Positions 9,210 through 17,241 of a stretch of DNA of 64,000 nt are shown here, in pieces. A model generated the notes under the pieces. That model did no database searches. It saw only the letters and a list, made by a program, of their open reading frames with translations, and had not been told where the DNA came from. Positions within the stretch are counted from its first letter, which is position 1. Each line of letters begins with the position of its first letter. A program made the position numbers and the translations under genes. Source of the stretch: UBA5239 sp031548025 (GTDB taxonomy: Bacteria > Verrucomicrobiota > Lentisphaeria > Victivallales > Victivallaceae); the NCBI GenBank assembly GCA_031548025.1, contig JAVBRM010000034.1:1-64000 (forward strand), written 5' to 3'.

Positions 9210-10281
9210 GCAGGATATTTCTCGCCTCGATGAAAATATGCGGGCGAAAATCGCCGATGAAAACGGCCTGGTCTGGTACGATCCGGCGGAAGCGCCGTTC
9301 CGGCTTTGCGGTTTGTATTGGTATGGACAGGATGAAATCTACCGCCGGCTGCCGCGTCAGTCCAAATGGCGGATTACCGAAGCTGTGGACGCTATAGCCG
9401 AGTGTTCCACCGGCGTTCAGGTGCGCTTCCGTTCCGACTGTACGAGAATGACCGTGCGTTTTGAATTGAAGCAAACCGGGCGCATGGACCATATGCCGGA
9501 TACCGGCAAGAATTGTTTCGACCTGTATATCGGAGAACCGGGCAAGGAGCGGTTTTTTCGCGGCATGGCCCGTCCCGATTTGGACAGCACGGCCAATAGT
9601 GTCGAAATGATGAATGTGGAAGATGCCGCCATGCGGGATTTCGTTTTGAATTTTCCGCTGTACGGCGGAGTAAATAAAGTTGAAATCGGCGTGAATGAAG
9701 GAGCGGTAATCGAACCGCCGCGTCCGTTTGCCGATTCCCGTCCGGTGGTAATTTACGGTACTTCGATCACCCAGGGCGGATGCGCTTCGCGGCCGGGGAT
9801 GCTCTTTACCAACATTCTCAGTCGCAAACTGAACCGGGAATTCTTCAACTACGGATTTTCCGGCAACGGTCGCTGCGAAAGTGAACTGGCGGAGATCCTG
9901 ACCGAAATCGCCGACCCCGCGTTGTTTATTATCGACTGCGACGCCAATTGCAGCGAATCACCGGTTTTCGCCGAACGGCTGCCAAAATTCATCGACATCC
10001 TCCGGCGCGATCATCCGGTCATGCCGATTCTGGTTTTGACCCGGATCCGGTTCGCCAAGGAAATCGACGTGTCCGAACGGACTGAAAATTACTGGATTCA
10101 ACTCAATGAAGTCGCCCGCCGCCGCCGCGAAGGCGACGCCAATATTCACTTTGCCGACGGTCACAATCTGTTGGGCCAGGATTATTACGAATGCATGGTC
10201 GACGGGGTGCATCCGACTGACCTCGGATTTTACCGTATGGCCGAATCCCTTGAACCTAAAATCAGGAGTCTGATATCATGA
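9202..10281 (+). CDS. SGNH/GDSL-family esterase, copy 2 (tandem paralogue)
   Basis: A 359-residue paralogue of the preceding gene, overlapping it by 8 bases, with AGGAGG 8-9 bases before its ATG. It keeps the same architecture: an N-terminal beta-sandwich with FDLYIG, then YGTSITQGG and DGVHPTDLG with the catalytic Ser and Asp-His. Blocks near the active site are almost identical between the copies, while surface segments differ (for example residues about 255-285). This points to tandem duplication followed by specialisation for different acyl groups or sugars. No signal peptide is seen. Confidence 0.93.
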   Translation: MVKQDISRLDENMRAKIADENGLVWYDPAEAPFRLCGLYWYGQDEIYRRLPRQSKWRITEAVDAIAECSTGVQVRFRSDCTRMTVRFELKQTGRMDHMPDTGKNCFDLYIGEPGKERFFRGMARPDLDSTANSVEMMNVEDAAMRDFVLNFPLYGGVNKVEIGVNEGAVIEPPRPFADSRPVVIYGTSITQGGCASRPGMLFTNILSRKLNREFFNYGFSGNGRCESELAEILTEIADPALFIIDCDANCSESPVFAERLPKFIDILRRDHPVMPILVLTRIRFAKEIDVSERTENYWIQLNEVARRRREGDANIHFADGHNLLGQDYYECMVDGVHPTDLGFYRMAESLEPKIRSLIS

Positions 10282-10901
10282 AAACCGAAAGAATTTTTTG
10301 TGTAGGGCGCAATTATCATGCCCATATCCGTGAACTGAGCGACGCGGTACCGGATTCCCCGGTGATTTTCAGCAAACCGCCGACCTCGCTGGTCCCCGCG
10401 GAACAATCCTATATACCGTATCCACGGAACAGCAAAAAGCTGCATCATGAGGTGGAAGTCGTCGTCCGGATCGGCAAAGAAGGCATTCCAACCAACGAAA
10501 AAGAGGCGCTGGAATATGTCGACGCGCTCGCCATCGGGTTGGACCTGACCTTGCGCGACGTCCAGAGCGGATTGATCGCCAAGTCGCTGCCGTGGGAAAA
10601 ATGCAAGGGGTTCGACTTCAGCGCCCCGATCGGCAACTTTTTCCCTTATGGCAGCAATATCGCGCTGGATAACCTGGAGTTCGGATGCAAGGTCAACGGG
10701 CAGGTCCGGCAGCAGGGTAACACTTCCCGGATGATTTTTCCGATTCCGGTGATCATTCTGGACCTGGCCAAATATTGGAAACTGCTGCCCGGCGACCTGA
10801 TTTATACCGGTACTCCGGAAGGTATCGGCGCGCTGGAAATCGGCGATACCATCGAAATCAGTTCGCCGCTGCTCGGAACCTATTCGTGGCAGATTGTTTA
10901 A
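10278..10901 (+). CDS. Fumarylacetoacetate hydrolase (FAH)-family enzyme
   Basis: At 207 residues it has the size of the small acylpyruvate hydrolase/decarboxylase branch of the FAH family. Metal ligands are visible in HHEVEVVVRIG, with GLDLTLRDVQ and IYTGTPEGIG matching the conserved catalytic core. Its ATG overlaps the stop of the second SGNH gene (ATGA), so the two are translationally coupled. Family members cleave C-C bonds in acylpyruvates or dehydrate or decarboxylate 2-keto acids, so a role late in degradation of a sugar acid or aromatic released by the esterases is plausible. The substrate is unknown. Confidence 0.9.
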   Translation: MKTERIFCVGRNYHAHIRELSDAVPDSPVIFSKPPTSLVPAEQSYIPYPRNSKKLHHEVEVVVRIGKEGIPTNEKEALEYVDALAIGLDLTLRDVQSGLIAKSLPWEKCKGFDFSAPIGNFFPYGSNIALDNLEFGCKVNGQVRQQGNTSRMIFPIPVIILDLAKYWKLLPGDLIYTGTPEGIGALEIGDTIEISSPLLGTYSWQIV

Positions 10902-10949
10902 TGATGCATTAGTGTATTATTAAACTCGGCAAATCTCTTGTTTTCGGTA

Positions 10950-10977
10950 TTGATGTGTATGGAGAATGCACTATATT
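10950..10977 (+). promoter_or_regulatory. Internal promoter before the cyclase-family gene
   Basis: TTGATG (10950-10955) and TATATT (10972-10977) are 16 bases apart. Transcription would begin near 10984, which supports the start at 10998 over upstream in-frame Met codons. Confidence 0.45.
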
Positions 10978-10997
10978 ACGGAAAACAGGAGATGCCA

Positions 10998-11621
10998 ATG
11001 CCGGTTATAGATATAAGTCGTGAATATGTCGGCGATGAAACATTTGCCGTTCAGACCATTGAGCGTGATCTGCAATCGGAAGATACCCGTTATACCGGGG
11101 TGGTCTACCAGTACACCACCGGTTCCATGATGGGGACTTATATCGATTTTCCGGGGCACATCAAAGAAACCGACGACGGCATGACTGCCGCCAACTTTCC
11201 GATAGAGCGTCTTTACCGCATTCCGGCGGCGGTGATTCATCTGGACCGCGCCGACGGCAGCGGCGGCGTATCCGGCGAAGAATTGGAACGCTCCTGGGGC
11301 GGTCGCCCCGACACTCCGGCCATCATCATCAATGCCCTCGGCAGGAAAAATCCCCATGACATCCGTCTTCGCTCTGTATTTCTGGATCACAGCGCGCTGG
11401 ACTGGATCATCGGCTGCGGCTGTAAATTCCTGGTTTCGGATATTTTTGAGAGTGTGGCTTTGCACGGGGTGTTCCTGAAACTTTTCCAACACGGCGTTTC
11501 CACGCTCTGCGAACCGGTGAACCTGGCGGCTTTGACCGCCCCGGAAGTGAAGCTGACGGTATTGTTTCCGCCGGTGCCTGGTCTGACCCAGATACCTTGC
11601 CGCGCCATAGCTGAATTTTAA
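10998..11621 (+). CDS. Cyclase-family protein (kynurenine-formamidase-like) with altered metal site
   Basis: The 207-residue protein matches the cyclase/kynurenine formamidase family in overall layout, including SDIFESVALHG and GVSTLCEPVNL near the C-terminus. The metal-binding signature usually written HxGTHxDxPxH appears here as SMMGTYIDFPGH. The second His is Tyr and the first is lost, while Asp and the last His remain. It may bind metal differently or be non-catalytic. The ATG at 10998 has AGGAG six bases upstream and an internal promoter just before it. It lies between the FAH gene and the AAC(3)-like fusion in one operon. Confidence 0.85.
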   Translation: MPVIDISREYVGDETFAVQTIERDLQSEDTRYTGVVYQYTTGSMMGTYIDFPGHIKETDDGMTAANFPIERLYRIPAAVIHLDRADGSGGVSGEELERSWGGRPDTPAIIINALGRKNPHDIRLRSVFLDHSALDWIIGCGCKFLVSDIFESVALHGVFLKLFQHGVSTLCEPVNLAALTAPEVKLTVLFPPVPGLTQIPCRAIAEF

Positions 11622-11638
11622 CCGATGGGAATTTAATC

Positions 11639-13048
11639 ATGAATAAGAAAAAAATTGTTGCCGGATTGCGAAATTTGGGCCTGAAAAACGGCGATGCGGT
11701 ATTGCTTCACAGTTCACTGATCAGCTTGGGGCGGGTGGAAGGCGGCCCGGATGCGGTGATCGATGCTTTTCTCGAAGTCCTCGGGGCTGACGGCACCTTG
11801 CTGGTTCCGGTTTTCGGCGCGTTGGGCATACTCACCGAAACCTTGAAAAAACGCGAAGGCGCGGTCATCAGTCCCTGTCCGGTCGGTACCCTGGCGGCGC
11901 TGGGGCCGAAAGCGGCGGAACTGTGCCGCGATCATTGGCAGGCCGCTACCGTTCATGGCAAAGACACTCCTTTTACCCGCCTGGCGGAGCTCGGCGGCTA
12001 TATCTGTTTGCTGGGGGTGGACCAGGATCGCAATACGACTTTACACAGCGTGGAAGCCTTGCTGGAACTGCCTTATTTGGCCGACTCTACCCGGACTTTT
12101 GTTACCCCCGAGGGCGAAACCGTTACCAAAACCTGGAAATATTATCCGGGGCCGCACCGCGATTTTATCGGACTGGATAGATATTTCCGCGAGTCTGGAG
12201 TCATCCGGACCGAACGCCTCGGCAATGCCGAAGTCCGGCTGATCAAATCGCAGGATCTCTTTGATATCAGCCTGAAAATCGGCCGGAGCAACCCCGCTTT
12301 CGTTCTTTGCGGCAACCCGGCCTGTGCTGATTGCGTCAAACAACGCGCCATGATTTTCGCCGACCGCATGGCCGGTGAATCATTTAAACTCAGTGCGTCC
12401 TCGCGGCTGGCCGGGCGTTATCTGCCGGAAATACTGGAAAATCTCAAAGCCGCCGGTATCCGTTATCTGGAACTGGATTATCTGCAAGGCAAAGCCTGCG
12501 CCGCCATGCCGCCGGACAAGCTGGCCGCCGTGGTCGAGGAAGTACGCGAAGCCGGTTGCGAAGTAAGCGCCCTGCGCGTACCTTGGATTGCCGATAACGC
12601 GGCCCATACCGTTACCGCTGCCCGCGAGGCCGGAATCGGCCGCCTGGTGATTCCGATTGGCGCGGATGAACTTCTCAAACAAGCCGCCGAAGCCGGGCTG
12701 GAATGTGCTTTTTTCAATTCCATTCAAACCGGAACGGTTGCGGCGGATTATCTGCGGGAACGTAGTGCCGCATCCTGTTTCAATCCGGCGAACTTCGTCA
12801 TGGCCGGTGAAAAACCGTTTCTGGTATCCTACCGGCTCGGTCGCTTCATCAAGCTGATGGACCAGCTCGATATCGTGGATTGCACCTGGGACGGCTCCCC
12901 CGCCGGCCTGGCGCAGGGCAATGCCGAAATCAAGGAACTGATTTCCATCCTCCGCTGCCACAATTTCAACGGCTGGTTCTGCCTCAGCGGCCCCGGCCCC
13001 CTGAAAGAAGCCGTCGCCGCCTTCACCCGCCTACTCGATAATATGTAA
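11639..13048 (+). CDS. AAC(3)-like acyltransferase fused to a TIM-barrel isomerase-like domain
   Basis: The protein has 469 residues. Residues 1 to about 245 look like the aminoglycoside 3-N-acetyltransferase fold, with LLHSSLISLG at the start and HGKDTPFTRLAELGGY followed by NTTLHSVEA, which match the acyl-CoA and catalytic His regions of that family. Residues about 250-469 resemble a sugar phosphate isomerase/AP-endonuclease-2 TIM barrel (IRYLELDY, then alternating strand/helix segments), though the usual His/Glu metal ligands are not obvious. The gene follows the cyclase gene by 17 bases. An acyl transfer step in sugar catabolism fits the context better than antibiotic resistance. Its stop abuts the stop of the opposing gene with no gap. 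Confidence 0.88.
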   Translation: MNKKKIVAGLRNLGLKNGDAVLLHSSLISLGRVEGGPDAVIDAFLEVLGADGTLLVPVFGALGILTETLKKREGAVISPCPVGTLAALGPKAAELCRDHWQAATVHGKDTPFTRLAELGGYICLLGVDQDRNTTLHSVEALLELPYLADSTRTFVTPEGETVTKTWKYYPGPHRDFIGLDRYFRESGVIRTERLGNAEVRLIKSQDLFDISLKIGRSNPAFVLCGNPACADCVKQRAMIFADRMAGESFKLSASSRLAGRYLPEILENLKAAGIRYLELDYLQGKACAAMPPDKLAAVVEEVREAGCEVSALRVPWIADNAAHTVTAAREAGIGRLVIPIGADELLKQAAEAGLECAFFNSIQTGTVAADYLRERSAASCFNPANFVMAGEKPFLVSYRLGRFIKLMDQLDIVDCTWDGSPAGLAQGNAEIKELISILRCHNFNGWFCLSGPGPLKEAVAAFTRLLDNM

Positions 13049-15067
13049 TCAGGATTTCAGCAGGGCGATCCGGCTGATGGCTGGATATTCCCTGCCGTAT
13101 TTTTCAATCCGGACAGTTACCTCCTTTGCTTGCGGACAGGCCGGCGAACAGCGACCGGTATTATCAAAGCTTTGGATTGTCGAAACTCCATTTACGGTTA
13201 ACTTGCATTCTTGGCTTGAGCCGGGTATCGCCTGAATTTCAAGGATACCGCCGCCCTCGTTTTTCAAAACTACTTCGATGAAGCCATTTGGAAAAACCGT
13301 ATTGCCGGCGTATCGGGCCGGGACTCCGTTGCTCAACTCGGCATGACATGCATGCATGTAGCGGTAAACCCGCCAGTCGTCGGTAATCGTGCCCGGGAAC
13401 ACGCTGTCCACGATATCTTTTTGTTGGCTGGTCTGGTTTCGCAGGGTCCATTCCGCCTGGTATTCATTCAGCAGTTCATGACAAAGGTGATGCAGCGGTT
13501 TCAGGTAAACGCGGTCGAGGTCGTCGCCGGGGCAGGGGGCTCCGTCGCAGCAGCTCGCCATTGTCGGCAGTCCGCCGTTCGGGTCCCGCATCAGGGGCAC
13601 GATGGCCTGGTCGGCGTTGTCAATGGCGGCGGCCAGTGCATGCGGGGTTTGAAGATGCTTTCCCATGTCGTCGAAATACGCGCAGATACCATAAACGAAA
13701 GCGCGGATGGCGGTAGCGGCGATCACCGCGTGCCTCCAGACCCGTTCCGTTTTCCGATATTCGGCATCGCCCAATTTGGGGCGCAATTCCTGAACTTTCC
13801 GGAGTCCCTCGTGAGCCATAGCCAGCGCCTGATCCTTTTCGCGCCGGATCGCTTCCCGGCCGGGGCTTTGGTCGCCGGATTGGATAGACCAGATTCCGGC
13901 GAGGTATTTCAGCGGGACGTCATTGGGAAATACGCCGAAAATTCCTCCCGCCTTGATCCATTTGAACTCAGCCAAAACCGGAAATTTGTGGAATATGACA
14001 TTTCTATGGACGTAGTTGATTTTTTTCACGCATTCAAGCCCGGCTTTGCCCAGCTCGATCATTTCGGCGGGGCACTCCGGCCAGTGCCGGGCGGCCCATT
14101 CCCGCCAGATGTCTTCCGCGGTAACCTGCGGGTCCCGGATCAGGCGATGGTAACCGTACAGATTGATCTCGTGCGAATCGAAAATCGAATTGCCGATGCG
14201 GTCCAACCTGATCGCATAACGGCTGACCTCACGGCTCCGGCCTTCGCGGACATAACGCTCGATATTATCCAGATTGGCCGCGGGCAGATAACCGGCGCCA
14301 AGAAATTCCCCCAGGGAATCGCATTCGGCATTGAGCTCGGTATTGGGTAGCTTCCGCAAAAACGGATTGCAGGAGAGGAACGGCACGAAATCATACGGCG
14401 TGATTTTTGTTTCGATATCGAAATTGTACTCTTGAGCGGCGATGGTCGCTCCGGCCAGGATATCCTCGTAATCCTCCGCGATCGACCCGAATGAACGCAA
14501 GATGAAACGCTTGCCGCGTTTCCGGTGTTCTTCGGCGAATATCCGGACGATTTCGGCGACCACCCGGTGAGGCGGATACTGTTCCGGCGACGAGTTGTGG
14601 ATAACCGAGAAATCCGCCTCGGTCAAGGTCAGGACCAGGCCATCCAGCTCCGGTACGACTCTGAATGTTTCGGCCAGTTTATAACGCAGAAAGTTCTGGA
14701 AACAGTCTCCAAGCAGATCGAATTCGCCGTTCCGGTCCATCATTTCCGGCGCGTCGTCGAGTACTCCGACCGGGATCATAATTTCGCGATGCCAGTAATA
14801 GAGCTTTTTTCCCGCTCCGTGCGCCAGATCGACGATATTCCGCAGAGTTTCGCGATTTTTCATGATCGCATCTTTGTCCGCCAGGCGGTGAGCGGTGGGA
14901 TACGGCTCCAACAGCAATAGCCCATTCATGCCTCCCAGGGGACTGGCGAACGCTCCGCAGATCTCGAAACTGTCGACGTCATATTCCGCGGATTTATCCA
15001 CAACCCGCCGCATATATTTTACATCCAGCGAAGTCGGATGCATCAAAGACCAAGTGATTTCACTCAT
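13049..15067 (-). CDS. GH67-like glycosidase (putative), 672 aa
   Basis: No signal peptide is present, so the protein is probably cytoplasmic. The N-terminal ~330 residues read as a TIM barrel, and the segment EINLYGYHRL followed by TAEDIWREWA strongly recalls the NLY...RL...EEI..EW region of alpha-glucuronidases (GH67/GH115-related). The C-terminal region is helical and then beta-rich. AAGGAA lies 9 bases before the ATG. A perfect 18-base palindrome 35 bases upstream may be its operator. It is convergent with the SGNH/FAH operon and may hydrolyse a uronic-acid-containing product, which is inference. Confidence 0.8.
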   Translation of the reverse strand: MSEITWSLMHPTSLDVKYMRRVVDKSAEYDVDSFEICGAFASPLGGMNGLLLLEPYPTAHRLADKDAIMKNRETLRNIVDLAHGAGKKLYYWHREIMIPVGVLDDAPEMMDRNGEFDLLGDCFQNFLRYKLAETFRVVPELDGLVLTLTEADFSVIHNSSPEQYPPHRVVAEIVRIFAEEHRKRGKRFILRSFGSIAEDYEDILAGATIAAQEYNFDIETKITPYDFVPFLSCNPFLRKLPNTELNAECDSLGEFLGAGYLPAANLDNIERYVREGRSREVSRYAIRLDRIGNSIFDSHEINLYGYHRLIRDPQVTAEDIWREWAARHWPECPAEMIELGKAGLECVKKINYVHRNVIFHKFPVLAEFKWIKAGGIFGVFPNDVPLKYLAGIWSIQSGDQSPGREAIRREKDQALAMAHEGLRKVQELRPKLGDAEYRKTERVWRHAVIAATAIRAFVYGICAYFDDMGKHLQTPHALAAAIDNADQAIVPLMRDPNGGLPTMASCCDGAPCPGDDLDRVYLKPLHHLCHELLNEYQAEWTLRNQTSQQKDIVDSVFPGTITDDWRVYRYMHACHAELSNGVPARYAGNTVFPNGFIEVVLKNEGGGILEIQAIPGSSQECKLTVNGVSTIQSFDNTGRCSPACPQAKEVTVRIEKYGREYPAISRIALLKS

Positions 15068-15101
15068 AATTCTATTCCTTCATATCGTGTATAATTATTA
15101 T

Positions 15102-15119
15102 AATTACATCGATGTAATT
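15102..15119. promoter_or_regulatory. Perfect 18-base palindrome, candidate operator
   Basis: AATTACATCGATGTAATT is a perfect palindrome 35 bases upstream of the GH67-like gene, surrounded by AT-rich sequence. Its size and position suit a dimeric GntR- or LacI-type repressor. Confidence 0.5.
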
Positions 15120-15251
15120 GTCAATGGCATAATCGTTTATTTTCCTGATTTTTATCGCCTTGGTGTTGATTGGACACTGAAAACATGTATAATTAAGAAC
15201 AAAGAGTAGATTAAAGAAAATCCGGACCGCGCAGAAACAAGATGAAATGCC

Positions 15252-15440
15252 ATGAAAATGAGTAAAGACAATATTTTTGCCTGGGCCGTCATCGGCCTTC
15301 TGGCTATTCTTGCGCTTGCTCTCGGAATCAGTCCCATGGATACCACCCCAGTCAGCAGAAAACAAAACATTATCCATTATCTCATCCTGCTGGCGGTCAT
15401 TCTAATTACAGTGGCGATTGCGGTCATAGTCCTGCGTTAA
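15252..15440 (+). CDS. Small two-helix membrane protein (hypothetical)
   Basis: A 62-residue ORF whose product would have two hydrophobic helices (about residues 8-25 and 41-60) separated by a short polar loop. An alternative ATG at 15258 gives 60 residues. The ribosome-binding site is weak. The amino-acid pattern is that of a real inner-membrane peptide rather than random sequence, but no family is recognised. It is followed after about 20 bases by GTCCGAC repeats and the palindromic element. Confidence 0.45.
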   Translation: MKMSKDNIFAWAVIGLLAILALALGISPMDTTPVSRKQNIIHYLILLAVILITVAIAVIVLR

Positions 15441-15452
15441 CCGGAGAATCCA

Positions 15453-15680
15453 GTCTGGCCAGTCCGACAGGTCCGACAGATCCCTTAAGCGCTAGCCATC
15501 GGCTCGGAGCAAGCCAAGGTGGGGCTGCCTCTCCGCAGGCAGCCGTTCTCATCGGGCCAAATATCCTGTGTTCCGAAGGCGAAACTGATAGGAAAGTCGA
15601 AGTGAACGGCACCCCACCTCGGGAGACTCCTTACTTTTTAAATGGCTAGCGCCTAAGCGACCAGTCGGACTTAAGGCCGT
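15453..15680. repeat. Palindromic intergenic element, copy 1
   Basis: The element is built as nested inverted repeats. AGTCCGAC (15461-15468) pairs with GTCGGACT (15664-15671). CTTAAGCGCTAGCCAT (15484-15499) pairs at 15 of 16 positions with 15642-15657. GGTGGGG (15518-15524) pairs with CCCCACC (15612-15618). GGCTGCCT (15523-15530) pairs with AGGCAGCC (15537-15544). Positions 15514-15569 match 36750-36805 at 52 of 56 bases, but the outer arms are unrelated in sequence to those of that second copy. No ORF is supported here. Confidence 0.8.
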
Positions 15681-15722
15681 TCTACTGCAAGATTTTTTGG
15701 GAGTGTGTGAATAATCCTGATC

Positions 15723-15750
15723 TTAATTGTGGCAAAATCGCCATAATTAA
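15723..15750. promoter_or_regulatory. Hairpin / inverted repeat upstream of the exported Pro/Gly-rich gene
   Basis: TTAATTGTGGC (15723-15733) and GCCATAATTAA (15740-15750) pair at 10 of 11 positions around a six-base loop. No T-run follows, so it looks more like an operator or mRNA structure than a terminator. Confidence 0.4.
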
Positions 15751-15851
15751 AAGTAGGAATAGTTACTTGCTGTATTTTTTCTCATAAATTTCTTTGTAAT
15801 TTGGCGGATTGATGATTAATTATATCAAAGGTTGACACCGGGAGGAGCTTT

Positions 15852-17093
15852 ATGAAAAAATTATTGTTTACCATGGCATTTGCGGCGATGGTCTGTATGG
15901 CGCAGAATGAACAGAAAACCACAACCATCAAAACCCTCGACGGACAGGTATATCAGGACGCGATCGTCGAATCGGTATTGCCGAATGGGATCGATATCGG
16001 CTATGTCAATAAGGACGGAATCTATGTCCTGAAGGGGATTCCTTTCAACAATCTCCCGGAGGACATTCGGAAAAAATACAACTACAATCAGAAAAACGCT
16101 GAAGATTTTGATGCAAAAGTCAAGCCGCACCAGGATAAGGACATGAGCAATATCGTGGAGACGGAAAAAGACCGTCTGGCGCGGATCGCCAGTGAGATCA
16201 AGGCCAAATTCGCCGGTGAGGATATCAAAATCAAGCCGCAGGACCTGCGTTACGCCGTCTATGCCAAGCGCCGTTCGGCGGAGCTTAAGCCGGTGGCGGC
16301 GACCCGTTCGGGTTGTGTGGTCCAGGTGATAAAAGTAGAGTCCGGCAGCCCCATTTCCGATTCTCTGATTCAAATCGATACCGCAAGTTTGCCGGTGGAC
16401 AGCAATTGGAGCGGCTTCATCTATCCGACCGGCCTCAAAACCAATTACAAGGGCAAAACGATTCCGGTTTTTTCCGATAATCCGGATCAGGCGGTCAAGT
16501 TGGCGAATTATTATTTGAATATTTACAGCGAATACTCGGCGACCCACCCGGACAAGGGGGCCGATCAGAAGGCTCCTGACCAGGCTGATGTCGCGGCGGC
16601 CGCTACGACGGCGGCTGCCGATACCGCGACAACCACTGCGGCCCAGGCTACGCAGACCACCCCGACCGTTACCGATGACGTCGTCTATCATTATGTCGAC
16701 GATTATGATTACGGCGGCGGTTGTTACTTTATCGGTTCGTTTTATGCGCCGGTCTGGTGGTGGTGGAACGACCATCCGAACCCGCCCGGCCCGCCTCCGG
16801 GACCCGGTCCTGGCCCTGGCCCACATCCCGGCCCTGGTCCTGGTCCCGGTCCGCATCCTGGTCCCGGACCTCATCCTGGCCCCGGGCCGAGCCCGCACCC
16901 AGGTCCTGGTCCGAAACCCGAACCCAAGCCTGACAGGCCCACCCGGACATATCAGACTCCTACCCATACGGTTGAGCAATACGGCGGTTTCCGCCGGGCG
17001 TTCAGCGGTTTCAGTGGCGGCGGTGGCGGCGGTTTCCATGGTGGCGGCGGCCATTTTGGCGGTGGCGGTCACTTCGGCGGCGGACGCCGCTGA
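15852..17093 (+). CDS. Exported protein with Pro-Gly-His-rich and Gly-rich tail
   Basis: The 413-residue protein has a signal peptide (about residues 1-18) and GGGAGGAG just before its ATG. Residues 20-230 are an ordinary mixed domain with no recognised family. A run of Ala/Thr (about 245-275) leads to VVYHYVDDYDYGGG and a WWWW cluster, then about 60 residues of PGPGPHPG-type repeats and a Gly/His-rich end. The low-complexity tail may be extracellular or metal-binding. Other frames across the GC-rich tail also stay open because of its composition. It precedes the sensor kinase gene with GTCCGAC repeats between them. Confidence 0.88.
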   Translation: MKKLLFTMAFAAMVCMAQNEQKTTTIKTLDGQVYQDAIVESVLPNGIDIGYVNKDGIYVLKGIPFNNLPEDIRKKYNYNQKNAEDFDAKVKPHQDKDMSNIVETEKDRLARIASEIKAKFAGEDIKIKPQDLRYAVYAKRRSAELKPVAATRSGCVVQVIKVESGSPISDSLIQIDTASLPVDSNWSGFIYPTGLKTNYKGKTIPVFSDNPDQAVKLANYYLNIYSEYSATHPDKGADQKAPDQADVAAAATTAAADTATTTAAQATQTTPTVTDDVVYHYVDDYDYGGGCYFIGSFYAPVWWWWNDHPNPPGPPPGPGPGPGPHPGPGPGPGPHPGPGPHPGPGPSPHPGPGPKPEPKPDRPTRTYQTPTHTVEQYGGFRRAFSGFSGGGGGGFHGGGGHFGGGGHFGGGRR

Positions 17094-17122
17094 CCCGAAG
17101 GCAGAGTTCAAAAATCGGACCG

Positions 17123-17156
17123 GTCCGACATGTCCGACTTGTCCGACGGGTCCGAC
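17123..17156. repeat. GTCCGAC array, 9-base period (4 units)
   Basis: GTCCGAC occurs at 17123, 17132, 17141 and 17150, each followed by two variable bases. The array starts 30 bases after the stop of the exported protein gene. The same motif occurs twice at 15462-15477 and in degenerate form at 21171-21195, again after stop codons. Confidence 0.75.
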
Positions 17157-17241
17157 TAATTTTTAATTAAAATCAGCACTCCGGACTTGAATTTTTGCGA
17201 TAGTGTGTCATTTTGTCTCATATGAATGATGGAGAAGAGTG

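Noticed and set aside
11639..12375. Aminoglycoside resistance gene
   Set aside because: The AAC(3)-like half is fused to a TIM-barrel domain and embedded in a catabolic operon, so resistance is unlikely.
15861..17111. Long Arg-rich ORFs in other frames of the Pro/Gly-rich gene
   Set aside because: The GC-rich repeats leave several frames open; only the sense frame has a signal peptide and a strong ribosome site.
17123..17156. GTCCGAC array as a CRISPR
   Set aside because: The period is only nine bases, there are no spacers of normal length and no cas genes.
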